Shown here in pieces: positions 23,641-34,449 of a stretch of 64,000 nt of DNA. The stretch is from contig NW_017265150.1 of the NCBI RefSeq assembly GCF_001638985.1, positions 1,000,984 through 1,064,983 of the forward strand. Direction: 5' to 3'. The notes beneath the pieces are model-generated. The model was not told the DNA's origin. It saw nothing but the letters and a program-made list of their open reading frames with translations, and searched no databases. The translations under genes and the position numbers were made by a program. The first letter of the stretch is position 1. Every line of letters begins with the position of its first letter. This DNA comes from Phycomyces blakesleeanus NRRL 1555(-) (Eukaryota > Mucoromycota > Mucoromycetes > Mucorales > Phycomycetaceae).

Positions 23641-24420
23641 GCTAATATTAGAGGACGACATTCTCTGATGGGACACTACCTTTTCTGACGGGAGACGATT
23701 TTGTGCTTTTACCAGACCATAAATAGGGATTTGCTGTTCGGTATCAAATATTAATGTCTGGTCTTTAAGTATTCATACTTATCATAATAGAAATACTTTA
23801 ATATGAGACAGGATAATAGCTTCGGCTAAGTGTAAAAGCATCCTCTTAAATATGTAATCGCTGATTTTAGGGGACAACGTTTCCTGGCGGGAGACAAATA
23901 TTCAATTCTACTGTGCTACAAACCGTGACATTTTTCCGGCATAGAATACCTCTCTCTATCTAGTTCCTAAGGATACAGAATATTCGTATAAAAACATTCT
24001 TTTGTGCTTTGAAAAAAGAGTGGATGGGGATTTCTTACCGCTTGGTGCTGTCATACTCTGGGAATATAAGTAGATGAAAGAAAAAGACATGATACGCGTA
24101 AGAAGGCCAATAAATAGTAGAATATCCAACAAGATTGCGTCACACTTTGATGACAACAACTCATACTGTTCTGCATAACTGGCTATTGATATAGTTTATT
24201 TGTGATTAATTATTATTTCCTTATTGTCAAGTCTAAATACAGGGCTACTAATTGAATATACAGGATTTGATTTTTGCGTAGGACAGTAATTTATTATGAA
24301 GTTGCTCAAATACAGGCCGTAAATCTTACAAGAATGAGAATTGGGTGCCTGGGGAAAGATAGATAAACACACAAAGTGTGGGGACAAGGCAGCAAGCTAA
24401 TACGTACAGAGGGAGGAGGA
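23641..24420 (-). repeat. Dispersed repeat family R, copy 2
   Basis: Inverted relative to the copies at 13262 and 27188. Near 23655-23710 and again near 23872-23905 it carries the terminal motif GGACRACRTTYYCTG followed by a GGGAGAC or GGGACAC box, apparently subterminal repeats. The core block around 24080-24150 matches 27550-27640 in reverse, and 24230-24400 matches 27240-27480 in reverse. There is no transposase frame. The element may be two overlapping copies. Confidence 0.65.
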
Positions 24421-24902
24421 AAAGTCGGAATTGCAGAGAGAGAGAGAGGAAGGAAACGGGATTAAAAGAAGAAACAAAGAGAAGGAATAATACAGGAGAA
24501 AGTAGAAAGTAGAAGAAGCATAAGAGTTAAAGAGCTAGTCTAGAAGATCGGAGGATTGAAAGAGAAGTTGAAGCAATGTGATCCCAGAAAAAAGTACATT
24601 GGCAAGAACGAAAGGCGCATTTTCAGGACACACTATTTACTTTGAAGGATTAAAGCTATTGGGTCCCGGAGAGGTAGTCGCAATTAATGAGTCTGGTCAG
24701 ATAGAAACATCGTTCCCCACCAGGAAACTTTGTCTCCGTAAAATTGCTGTTATAAGAAAACAATAATATTTTAAATCAGAAAATAAAATCCAGGTAATCT
24801 CCAAGAACTATGTACTGTAATTCTTTGATATTTATAAGATATATATATATGCTTTGTCGAAATGATAAATTGTGACAAAAGAATAAAAGCTTAGCTTTCG
24901 GC

Positions 24903-25495
24903 TTACCTTCTATTATGCTTCGTTGGATTATATTGTTTGGTCTTGAATTCTAACATTTCACAGGGTATAGTAGGGCTATACATAATTATATTTTGAACAT
25001 GTTTACATAAAGTATTATCTAAATGAGCAAGTCGGATGATTATATCGAGCTCCAGTAATGTGTTTATGATATCAGCCCGTTGTGTGGGTATCTTTACACT
25101 AGCAATATCCGTAAAGACATAGGCGGATTCATGTTCCAGACTCATAGGATAAAAATGAACAACGGTATAAATTGCCTGGAAATACAAACACATCCCAAAG
25201 TCAAATGTATCTACTGTATTTTTTGTGAAATATGTTAGTCGGTATAGGTCTTGGTTTAAGCTATTCATATTATCATTCATCTTAATTTCACCCATACACA
25301 GTAGAGTAGCCATACTCATGATTTGCACATTTGTCGCAAATATGATCTAGGCGTTCTTTTGATTTTGGATTTATTCTTTCACAAGGCAAAATATTTGAAC
25401 AATATGGGATTACGTCCAAAGACCCAAAGATAGAGCTGATTACGGTATGGATATAACTACTTGAAAGATGTAGCTCTGATATTTAGTTAGGCATA
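24903..25495 (-). pseudogene. Decayed paralogue of the PD-(D/E)XK-like gene
   Basis: Diverged relative of the gene at 28102. In the minus-strand direction it reads ISELHLSSSYIHTVISSIF and INPKSKERLDHICDKC. It then changes frame, after a TAG in the second frame, to MSMATLLCMGEIKMNDN, DLYRLTYFTKNTVDTFDFG and IIRLAHLDNTLCKHV. These align with SESELWSTYFDPLLSCLI, RPDAIISKRQ, GEVKINQ, DTLRLAIFNKNAIDVNKL and LLLAVNDVFWRLCK of the intact gene. The frame breaks right at the position of the Asp motif. A 5' end was not found; a separate open exon at 25844-25970 (minus, DHPSRKALKDDAVACIQH) might belong to it or to another lost gene. Confidence 0.6.
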
Positions 25496-25843
25496 AGGTT
25501 TGTCGACGTTGGAATCAGATTGACAATGACTTCAATAGCTGATCTTTCATATGTGTTTACTTTATTAGAAATTAATAAAAAAAAAAACATACTTTGCCAC
25601 TACAAAGTCCTCCTGTGCTATAGTCTGCTTGATGACAAATAACATTTGCATACTGGTTCACCTATCTGTGGGATTTTGTATGCAACAGCAAGAAATACAA
25701 ATAATGAAATGGTAATTTCCAGTGTGTGAATTACTCGAAAATGCAAAGGAATAGCTCCTCCGTCTACATACCAGCTTTAAAAACTAAAGATTCGAGACAT
25801 TGTTAGAAACAAACAAATAATTAGGTAAAAATATATACATACC

Positions 25844-25970
25844 CTTATCTTAACATAGATGAATTTAGATTGTGTAAAAGTTGAAAGGACTTTCTGTATT
25901 GCCACCGTGATATGTTGAATACAAGCTACAGCGTCATCCTTCAAAGCTTTTCTTGACGGATGGTCTATTC
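25844..25970 (-). other. Isolated coding-like exon
   Basis: Minus-strand reading DHPSRKALKDDAVACIQH, then AIQKVLSTFTQSKFIYVKI, ending at a GTATGT donor. Composition and the splice donor suggest a real or former exon. I cannot assign it to a family. The neighbouring minus-strand frame at 25965-26354 (130 codons, Lys/Arg-rich) is also unassigned. Confidence 0.3.
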
Positions 25971-26441
25971 ATAAGAAAAGGAGTAAAATCCGAGCCATTG
26001 AATGACTTGGCAGAGGGTACAGAATTGCGTCAGATTGCCTCGGTGTTGAGCATGAACAATCGTGTAGCATTTCCGTTTACAAATAACATCTTTTATACAA
26101 TGAACATCAAAAAGACTGTAAGAGAAAGATAAATAACGGTAAGTATACTTTATTATTCTTTTTCTTTTCACTTCTTTTGTTACGTACTTTGATAAAGATT
26201 TATTTCTGGGTGAACGACGATGTTTTATCTTGTTGGAAAGGAAGACAACATAATGTATCGCTCGGGAGATAAGTCCGCAGTTGAGTAATGTTGATTGCCA
26301 TCGCATTGGAATGTTTAAACAAAAACGAGGGCACAAACCAAATAATTTATCCAAAATTCGTTATACATATTTTTTTAAAGAAAAAAGTGTTAGCAATATT
26401 TAACATTCCTAAGGTTTATTGATGACTATTTCCGGATGGTA

Positions 26442-26728
26442 GGGAAACCCAATGTGTGTCCGTGTACTAAGCCTTTGCAAAGACGATGCAGACATCGGTA
26501 ACCGTAGATGTTCATCTCCAGTCTTACAGAAAATTTTCAGCAAGGCCTTCGCTGACTACTAATCTCCCAGCAACGCATACCATCTAGATTGTGGAGAAAC
26601 CCAATGTGTGTCCGTTACTAAGCCTTTGCAAAGACGATGCAGACATCGGTAACTGTAGGTGTTCGTCTCCAGTCTTTCAGAAAATTTTCAGCAAGACCTT
26701 CGCTGACTACTAATCTCCCAGCAACTCC
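26442..26728 (+). repeat. Tandem duplication of a ~145-bp unit
   Basis: Two head-to-tail copies (about 26442-26575 and 26590-26728) starting gagaaacccaatgtgtgtcc or similar and ending ctaatctcccagcaac, over 90 percent identical by eye. GC content is higher than in the flanks. No RNA or protein assignment. Confidence 0.85.
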
Positions 26729-27187
26729 ACAATATAGTCAATCCTATAATGTTACCTTTCAAATCAAATGTGGTAAAGTGGACGTGAATTCCGTTCTTTT
26801 TTTTTGTTTCTACAGAAAGGACTTATATACAGGGTGGAGAGTTATTTGAGGTATGTTGTGTCACGTGTTTGTGCTGCTAGCTTTTTTTCGAGAGGTATGT
26901 ATTATTATGGCTTAAAACAATATTATCTTGAGTTGCACCTTGGTAGTTAATACATAATAAAAAAATCTATCAGAATATATCCTTGAATTAATTTTATTGT
27001 AGGGAGGGTTAATTGGAGACAAAGAGAAATTTTAGGATGGTTTCCACTTTGGAGAAAAAAATGGCTGACATCTGGAGTAAGAATAATTGGCTCTAGTTTG
27101 TTTGGTGTGGAAGCAAGTGGAACAAAAAGATAATCACATGTTGAGATTTGAAGTATTCCAATATACAGCATTAGATTTGCGATCTTA

Positions 27188-27925
27188 CGGGGACAACTTT
27201 TCTATCTAACCCGGCAAATGCATTATGATTACCTGCCTGGGGCCCGATATATTTCTCGAATCCTTCAGGGCAAAATGGTGTGTCCTGAAAAAACACAATA
27301 TATTCATTGTACGCATTAGCTTACTACTTTGCCCCTACACTTTGTGTGTTCATCAATCTCTCTCCAGGCACCTACCTATCCTTCTTTTAGAAAGTACGAC
27401 CTATTTCTGGGCAATTTGATAATGAAATGTTGTCTCGTACAAAAAAAACAAATCCTGTATAGTCAATTAGTAGCCCTGGATTTAGACTTGACAATAAAGA
27501 GATAATAATTAGTTACAAATACACTATATTAATATCCAGTTAGGAAGAAGACTATAAGGAGCTGTTGTCATTAAAGTGTGACGCAATCTTGTTTGATATC
27601 TTACTATTTATTGGTCTTTTTACGCATAGGATCTCTTTGTCTTTTGTTCACCTATTGTATCTATAGTACCAGAGTTTTACACCACCAACTAGTAAGTAAT
27701 CCCTATCCACCATTCTGTTTTTTTTTTTCAAAACACAAAAGAATATGCTTATACGAATATTTTGTATTCTAGCTTGTGTTAATTATTGTTATAATAATAG
27801 ATCCTTAGGGACCAGATAGAGCTATTCCATGCCGCCAAAAAGGTCCCGATTTGTGATCCCGTTGAATCAGAATGTCGCCTCACACCAGGAAATGTCGTGT
27901 CCCATCGGGAAACGTTCCCCCCCTT
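27188..27925 (+). mobile_element. Dispersed repeat family R, copy 3 (non-autonomous element)
   Basis: Best-preserved copy. It starts cggggacaacttttc and ends gggaaacgttccccccc, an imperfect terminal inverted pair, with TTA on both outer sides. It shares its core with 13262-13600 and, inverted, 23641-24420. The shared flank ttaaaattagcgata in other copies means the true end may lie a little further right. No transposase is encoded. Confidence 0.6.
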
Positions 27926-28101
27926 AAAATTAGCGATAATTTATATAGTCTCCTTCCCCCAAAAAGAAAAGAAAAGCATATAGCACAAAAACGCGACATA
28001 TGTGACACCACGTAACTTTCCAGTATGACCCTAAGGTTCTCCCTGTGACCCATCTTATATACGTATATATATATATATATCCACTCACGCTCTTTGTAAC
28101 T

Positions 28102-29879
28102 ATGCCACCCAAAAAAAAGCTAGCAAAATCCACATTGCCCAAAAAGAGACCCAAGATTTCTATACCTGACGATGCTCAATGGTGCATGGACAATTCGAGG
28201 CTTCTTACTTTTAGAAAATTTCTTGAAAAGTTCGATTGCTTGGACCAACGAGAATCTGAACAACGATACAACAATATTCTCACAAAATATGTGCATAATA
28301 AATGCAAGGAACGCGCGAAAATTGAATACAACACCTGGACGAAATCTGCTGATTATAAAGTATTCTGGAACGATAGAGCTGAATTGGATATCATATTGCA
28401 AACAAATAAACAATCGACCGGGTTTATTGGACTTGTTACTGGCCAACGGATGAAAAGTCTGATGGACAAAGCAAACGCCGTTGCTCAAACAACAACCAGC
28501 AATACCAGTACTCAAGAAATAGCGAAAGATGTCACTGATGATTCAGAAAAAACCAACAATGATGCCATTCCTGACTCAAACACAATCAACGACACTACTG
28601 ATGATATTGATTCCCACAACAATGCCGATGGAATCTCTTCATTTGACTTGAAATCCTGCATTGATAGTTCAAGCGAAGTCTGTAAAGACCCTTGGATTTT
28701 CCGCGGCAACAATATTACGCGCATGTTCAAAGATTATCAGTCAATTGTTCAATCTCTGGTCAGAAAACACGTAGCACTTCCGCTTGAAACATATATCAAT
28801 GAATTGGCAGCATTGACTCATATTTTGGTCCTGAACAAGAATCAACACAGCTCCATCGCCAAGAAGGTCTTCTCGGTTGATTTATTGGATTACTTGGCAG
28901 TATCATTGGTATCAGAGTCAATGGATTACAATCTCAGCATGAATGACCAACAGTACATGGCCATGGCAAAAATAATCAACCAGCTTAGCCTCTCGAATAC
29001 AACAAGGGAAAAGGCTTTTCTTGAACTTACTCTTATGTCTTCTAGGATGAATTATAGTGAAAGACGTCTTATTCACGGAATCACAAATTTGTAAGTTATA
29101 TAAAAGAAAAAGATTGGTGACTTTAACGATTATACTTATTTTTTTTTATGATAACGACAACTTAGGATTCAAAAATTGCCAAACTTGCCATTGAAAGACA
29201 ATAGCAGCATTAGTGAAAGTGAGCTATGGAGTACCTATTTCGATCCTCTACTATCTTGCTTGATATGTGATCCGGAAAAGCTTGTTCATTTACGCTGGAC
29301 GAATGCGATCCCAAGTGAAGGTGGGAAATTACGACCGGATGCAATCATCTCCAAAAGACAACAATTGGAGTATGAAGGCAGTATCGGGCATGGTGAAGTC
29401 AAGATAAATCAGGGCAGCTCAAGCAGATATCTTTTATGCATGGACACCCTTCGTTTGGCAATTTTCAACAAAAATGCTATTGATGTAAACAAATTGGATG
29501 GTGCACTCGCATTTCAAATTCATGGTAAGGAACCCCTCACACTTCTCTTCCATCCAACTACATTGAATCTAATGTATTTTTTTAATGAGGCTTCTATATC
29601 ACATTTTTTATTTCGCGCCTGGTCAAAAACGGTATATATGTATTTTATGAAGTAGCCAACCTCCGTTTCCCTGAATCGTTTGAAGACCTACCATCTTTTA
29701 TAAGCCTGAAGAACATCACACTGCTACTTGCTGTGAACGATGTCTTTTGGCGCCTATGCAAAAAATCTGACGACACTGCGACAATTACTAGTAGGTACAA
29801 GGAAACCGTAAACCTAGAGGGATTGACTGGCACTAGCCAAGATCGTACAAGAACTTGTGCTATGCGATATGGACAATGA
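28102..29879 (+). CDS. Nuclear-type protein with PD-(D/E)XK-like signature
   Basis: Unnamed family protein. ATG 28102 is chosen because it opens a basic, NLS-like start, MPPKKKLAKS then KKRPKIS. Exon 1 ends at 29090; a GT-AG intron (29091-29165) joins GITNL to IQKLPNLPLKD in frame. Residues about 100-190 are Thr/Asp/Asn-rich linker. The C-terminal part holds GGKLRPDAII (Asp388), GHGEVKINQG (Glu407, Lys409), DTLRLAIFNKNAID, and after a further splice or shift near 29530-29640 VFYEVANLRFPESFEDLPS and LLLAVNDVFWRLCKK, closing at 29877-29879. Asp then Glu-x-Lys spaced by 19 residues fits the PD-(D/E)XK nuclease pattern; nuclease activity is inference from motif only. A decayed paralogue lies 3 kb upstream. 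The last splice is unresolved, so the C-terminus could be broken. Confidence 0.6.
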
Positions 29880-29958
29880 TGATCCGCCTTGAAAATACAC
29901 AAAGCCAGGGATACAGCGAATTGGATTTTTTTCACTCATTCCCATCTTACATACAGTG

Positions 29959-30357
29959 TATTGTAAATGAGTATTGATTACTGCTGAATCTGAGAGTAAG
30001 ACTGAAGGATAGAATAATATCCTTGGCTATTCCAGTCAAACGGATCTGTCTTTGTGATATTATTCTATACACAGGTCATCATACACATAATTGGTTATTA
30101 TTTATTATTTAATTCTTTGGTGCTCTTCTTTTTTGTACCTTTTCTTCTCTACTCAAAGTATTAAAGATTAGTTAAGCACATACTGAAATACAAACCAGAA
30201 AGCATATAAATATCAGTAGATAGCTCCGTGTAAAAGAAGAATCGAATTTTATTATTCTTTATGTTTTTTTTAAAAAAATAAATAAATAAATAAAACAACA
30301 TACACAAATTCTCATGAATTATTTCGCCTACCTTTCATTTTATTTCTCCCCACAACA
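29959..30357 (+). mobile_element. Solo LTR 1 (399 bp)
   Basis: Begins tattgtaaatgag (a decayed TGTTGTAAATGAG) and ends ccccacaaca, with CAGTG before and CGGTG after, a near-perfect 5-bp target duplication. It matches the solo LTR at 39126-39756 in reverse orientation over the first ~140 and last ~170 bp, including the ttccagtcaaacggatct block. No retroelement body is adjacent. Confidence 0.72.
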
Positions 30358-30826
30358 CGGTGTTTAAACGCGAAATTGAGATAAGTTGAAAAATCAGGTA
30401 GAAGCAATTTGGCACTTTTTTTTTATACTTTGGATACTAAAATCAAAGATTTATAGTAGAGCTCCAATATTAGATTAGTGAGAATGCAACGCATAATTTC
30501 CTTTATATATATATGCTTCTTTACAATGGCCTTGTTTTGTTGATTTTATATATCAAAAACAAGAATGTACACTTTTTTTTAAAAATAGTTAAAACAGAGT
30601 TTGATAGCCCATAATATATTTTCTTGTAGTTGTACCTAGTGGGGAGTAAAGAAATACTAGTAGTCGTTTCTCCAAATATCTTGCGAGTTAAAAAAAAATA
30701 GGTAAGCAAATAAACATTTTGGTTCAAATAGTTCAATACATAGGGCTAAAGTCAAAATTTTAATTGTAAAAGGAAAATAATATTTTGACGAATATTTAAG
30801 CAATTTAGATAAAACAAAGCTGTAAA

Positions 30827-31010
30827 GGTGGACCTTGATGTGCTAGCTCTCATACTGAGTCCTGTACGTGATACTAGAGGGGTTTGGATGGAATTTCAGC
30901 GTGCTGATTTCAACAAACGCATCAAAACAGCCAAAGCAAACGTGCATGAGCATATTGTTCAACAAACCGTTGCTTCGATGAAACTTACTGCTTCTGAGGT
31001 GGTTTAAAAT
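30827..31010 (+). other. Unassigned coding-like fragment
   Basis: Open stretch reading VDLDVLALILSPVRDTRGVW then EFQRADFNKRIKTAKANV and VASMKLTASEV, with a GT following. It looks like one exon of a lost gene. No start, partner exon or family was recognised. Confidence 0.3.
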
Positions 31011-31559
31011 TTATCCAGATCTATTTGAGAACCAGAACCCGCGTGCAAACAATTGATAGGCGCGTTATCTGTCAGTAACTACACATCAGGCTCCTAGACG
31101 AGTAATTGGGTTCACATCTAATACACCATATTTTAGAAACCGATTAGGTCTAAACTACTTTCCTTGCAACAATACCAATAAGTAATCAAGTAGATTAGAG
31201 CTTATTTAGAGATAATTATTAAAGTAATCTATCTTTGTATTATTTGTCTCTTGTTTTCTACCCTTTTCCTTTGCTTAGATTAGTTCCCAGAATTAATTGG
31301 AACCAATGGTTCTCTGGTTGGATCCAAATACGCTGATTATTATTCTGCGCAATCTAAAATTCAAGATTTGTAGTTTTTTCGAGCACGAGCCAAGACCCAG
31401 AATGTTTGCGAAGATTTTCCAAACGCAATTTAGCAGTTTCTTTAGAATAGCTGTTTTTAGAGTTGACTCGCTAAAGCTTTGGATTCGACTTTTATCGTGG
31501 CTAAATATTTGGTATCTTGCTATTATATTTAGGGCTATCGAATTAAGATAAAATAAGAC

Positions 31560-31735
31560 TTTTTATTGGTGTTTATTAGAGAGAGAAATAGAAGAGTCGG
31601 TATCGGTAAAGATGATATCCTAACTATGACAGTTACGCCCTCTTTGTAGGACTTCTTCTACTCTCAGGTCCATATTTATCATTGGCTTCTGGGATTAATT
31701 ATGTTTTATTGATAGGACTTGTTTTTTTTAAAAAA
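31560..31735 (+). repeat. Diverged direct repeat, left copy (pair of 35880-36060)
   Basis: Shares with 35880-36060 an ordered series of blocks: cagttacg followed by ccctttt-like sequence, a ttctac-ctcaggtcc block, a tta-ttggt block and a ggacttgtttt end. Identity is perhaps 70 percent. The pair flanks the MULE relic at 32465-34449 in direct orientation. Confidence 0.5.
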
Positions 31736-32464
31736 AATTTATATGACTGTCAAATATAACACTCGCCTTTAAAACCCATTGCTTTAAGAAAAACATTAGA
31801 CCATATTTGGAAATATATCGCCAACATCTAGAGTTTTTGCCTGCGCTTGAAAAACCCCTATATTTTTTTTGTAAAAAAAAAAAACTCTAATTCTGTCCTA
31901 CTATCGGAAGTGCCGGAAAACTATAATTTGATGGTAAAACAAAAAACCAAAAAAAAAAAAAAACGGGACTCAAATTGTTAGTGATCAAAATCTAAACGAC
32001 ATTATAAAATTATATACATGTATTTCTATTGCACCCCCCCCCCGCCCCTCCCCTACGCCACAACCCCCAATTTTCGGAAATGTTAAGAGTAAATACTTTT
32101 CTGCAAGTCACAGATATTGCCAGAAAAAAAAACGGAGATTTATTTTATTTTATAGGATTCTTTTTACGCGTCATTATTACTATTTTTTTTATCAATATTT
32201 CAATCATGAATAAGGATATTCTCGACCATTGAACCTCAACTATACCGCTTTTTTCCGGCATGCGAGCCTGAAAGAAAAAACCTTTTGCATTTAAGAATAA
32301 AGAAGATTACCAACTGTAGTTTACCAGGAATTCAGCCTTCCATAGTCATCGAGTCATCCAAAACGTGAACAAGTCAAAGAGAAAGATTCCTGAGGGAGCT
32401 TTGATTAATCCTAGCACAATCAAACCAGCACAATACTCGAAATGCGATCATCCCCGCTCGAAAA

Positions 32465-34449
32465 ATGACAAAACACAACAAACTAGCTTCTGATAATGAT
32501 GAGATCCGTGTCGTTAAGCTTAGAAGCACTGTCGATAACAGAATTAATCTGGAATACTTGACTGTATTAGTTGCAACGTTCTTTAATGGTGGGAGAGTAA
32601 CAGTAGTTTACGACTGGAAGTGCCCAAACCACAATCATCTTAAACTTTCAGGCATATCTCGTTTTCGCCTCTCTGAAGAAGCTCGTATCTGGACTAATAA
32701 ATACACCGAGAATTTTTTTGACTGGAAAGCCATCAAGGGAGCTCTTAGGCCAGAAGAGGTATTTTATTAATATATAGTTATTCTAAAGTAAGACGCGGTT
32801 ATATTTATTTTAATTATAACACCTTTTTGTAGATGGGGAATTCTACATCAGTGACATCCATTCCTACTACGATGGTGATCCAATATAAAGATGTTCACAA
32901 TGCAACTGTGACTAGAATCAACAACAGTGCTAGAAAACACTATAAAGATGAGACCAGTAACGAAAGATGGATTGATTTCCTTCAAAAAAAGGAGGGCTAT
33001 CAAACTTTATTTGACACATAACTCTGTTGGGCCTCTTCTTGTAAGCTGGATCTCCCTTTGGCAAAAGAAGGTAACTATGCGTATTGAATATATATATATA
33101 TTCAGGCATTTAAATATATATAAAAGGATTGTATTATTTATCACTTTAATTTATTTTATCATTACTTTTTAGAAAATGCAGAGGAGTGGTATCTTGACTC
33201 AACCCACAAAACCTGCATGTCTTTCCTTGACAACAAGGAATGTTATCTGATGTCTGTGGTTGTATACAACCCTGTAACTAACAAGGGAGTTCCAGTTGCT
33301 TTCTCTGTCACCAGCATCGAATTTAGCTCTATCATTGTCAGATGATTGAATTGGCTGGAAGACGCCAATAGCTTGAAGGTTAAACGGATCATGATTGACT
33401 GTAGCCCAATAGAGCAGAAATCTATCCGGGATTCATTTGGACCTTTAGTTCAAATTCTTCTGTGACATTGGCATATCAAGCGTGCTTGGGAAAGTCATGT
33501 CAAGAAGGTAATTTTATTAATGTATTTTACTTAAAACATTGAACCTATATTAACTAGTAATATTATTAGGTGACAATTCCCAACACCCATATTGAGACCA
33601 AGAATGCCTGAGCCAACATCCATGCTGCATTGAACTTAATAGTGCATAGTAATAATGAAGCCAACTACAATGCTCATTGGCAAAAGTTCAGATTAGACTA
33701 TGGCATGCAGTTTCCTGTCTTAATGTCTTATATGGAGGTTATATGGGAACCAAAGAAAAAAAGTTGGGTTAAGGCATGGAGACAGGTATATTCAATATTG
33801 TTTTTTTTGTCGGGTTATAAAAACTAATTTATAATTATTTTTGTAGGATGCTGTATGCCATACAAACAATTTGATAGAGTCTTATCATAACCAGCTAAAG
33901 TCCTTTTATTTTGGCCGGTCTCGTAACTGTAGAATTGACAAGATTATATATGTACTTTCTCAGTTAGCTGAGAGAGATTACCGTCAGAATACTCTTGAGA
34001 TCTATTTTGATATTAAGAGTATTAGGCTTAGTGTTGCCAACACAGAAAGAAAGAAAAAGGCAGATGTTATTGCCATTGAAAGAGCAAATGGTCTGGTCGG
34101 AGAATTTGAACCACAAGAATTGCAAGCATACAAGGTAATATGATATAAAATGTTTGCTTATATAATGAATAATTTATAATTAATATTGTTATTTTAGATG
34201 TATTCTTGCAAATCTTTTGGAGAGGATAGTGAACTGGTACACTTTATCAAGTTCACAACCCACTTACACAACTGCTCTTGCCCAGACTCTGCTCGATTAT
34301 GCAAGCATATCTTCTTGGTCTCTCGAGTTCTTGACCTACCGGTGACAGTAAGACGAAATGTCATACTAGATTCAGCTGCCTTGTTGGACCTGATAAAGAA
34401 GGTAAACTCTGTTGTCAACTTATTAAATTGGTTGCGAAACCAAACGTAA
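32465..34449 (+). pseudogene. MULE (Mutator-like) transposase with SWIM finger, decayed
   Basis: Multi-exon transposase relic. In order: a first exon with VTVVYDWKCPNHNH (FAR1/WRKY-like entry), LLVSWISLWQKK, the first catalytic Asp in WYLDSTHKTCMSFLDN, VPVAFSVTSIEF, second Asp in IMIDCSPIEQKSIRD, HWHIKRAWESHV (usual preceding Cys replaced by a stop), NNLIESYHNQLKSFYFGR, and a C-terminal SWIM zinc finger, CSCPDSARLCKHIF. Several introns are GT-AG with kept phase. Decay: a frame change near 33003, and in-frame stops at about 33343, 33463 and 33610. It therefore cannot make a full transposase. Clear terminal inverted repeats were not found. Confidence 0.85.

Noticed and set aside
24578..24766. 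Small plus-strand frame with SGHTIYFEGLKLLGPGEVVA
   Set aside because: Looks protein-like, but has no ATG in a good position, no splice partner and no family; too weak to list as a gene.
32033..32060. C-rich run as a G-quadruplex or telomere-like motif
   Set aside because: A single irregular C tract without repeated spacing.
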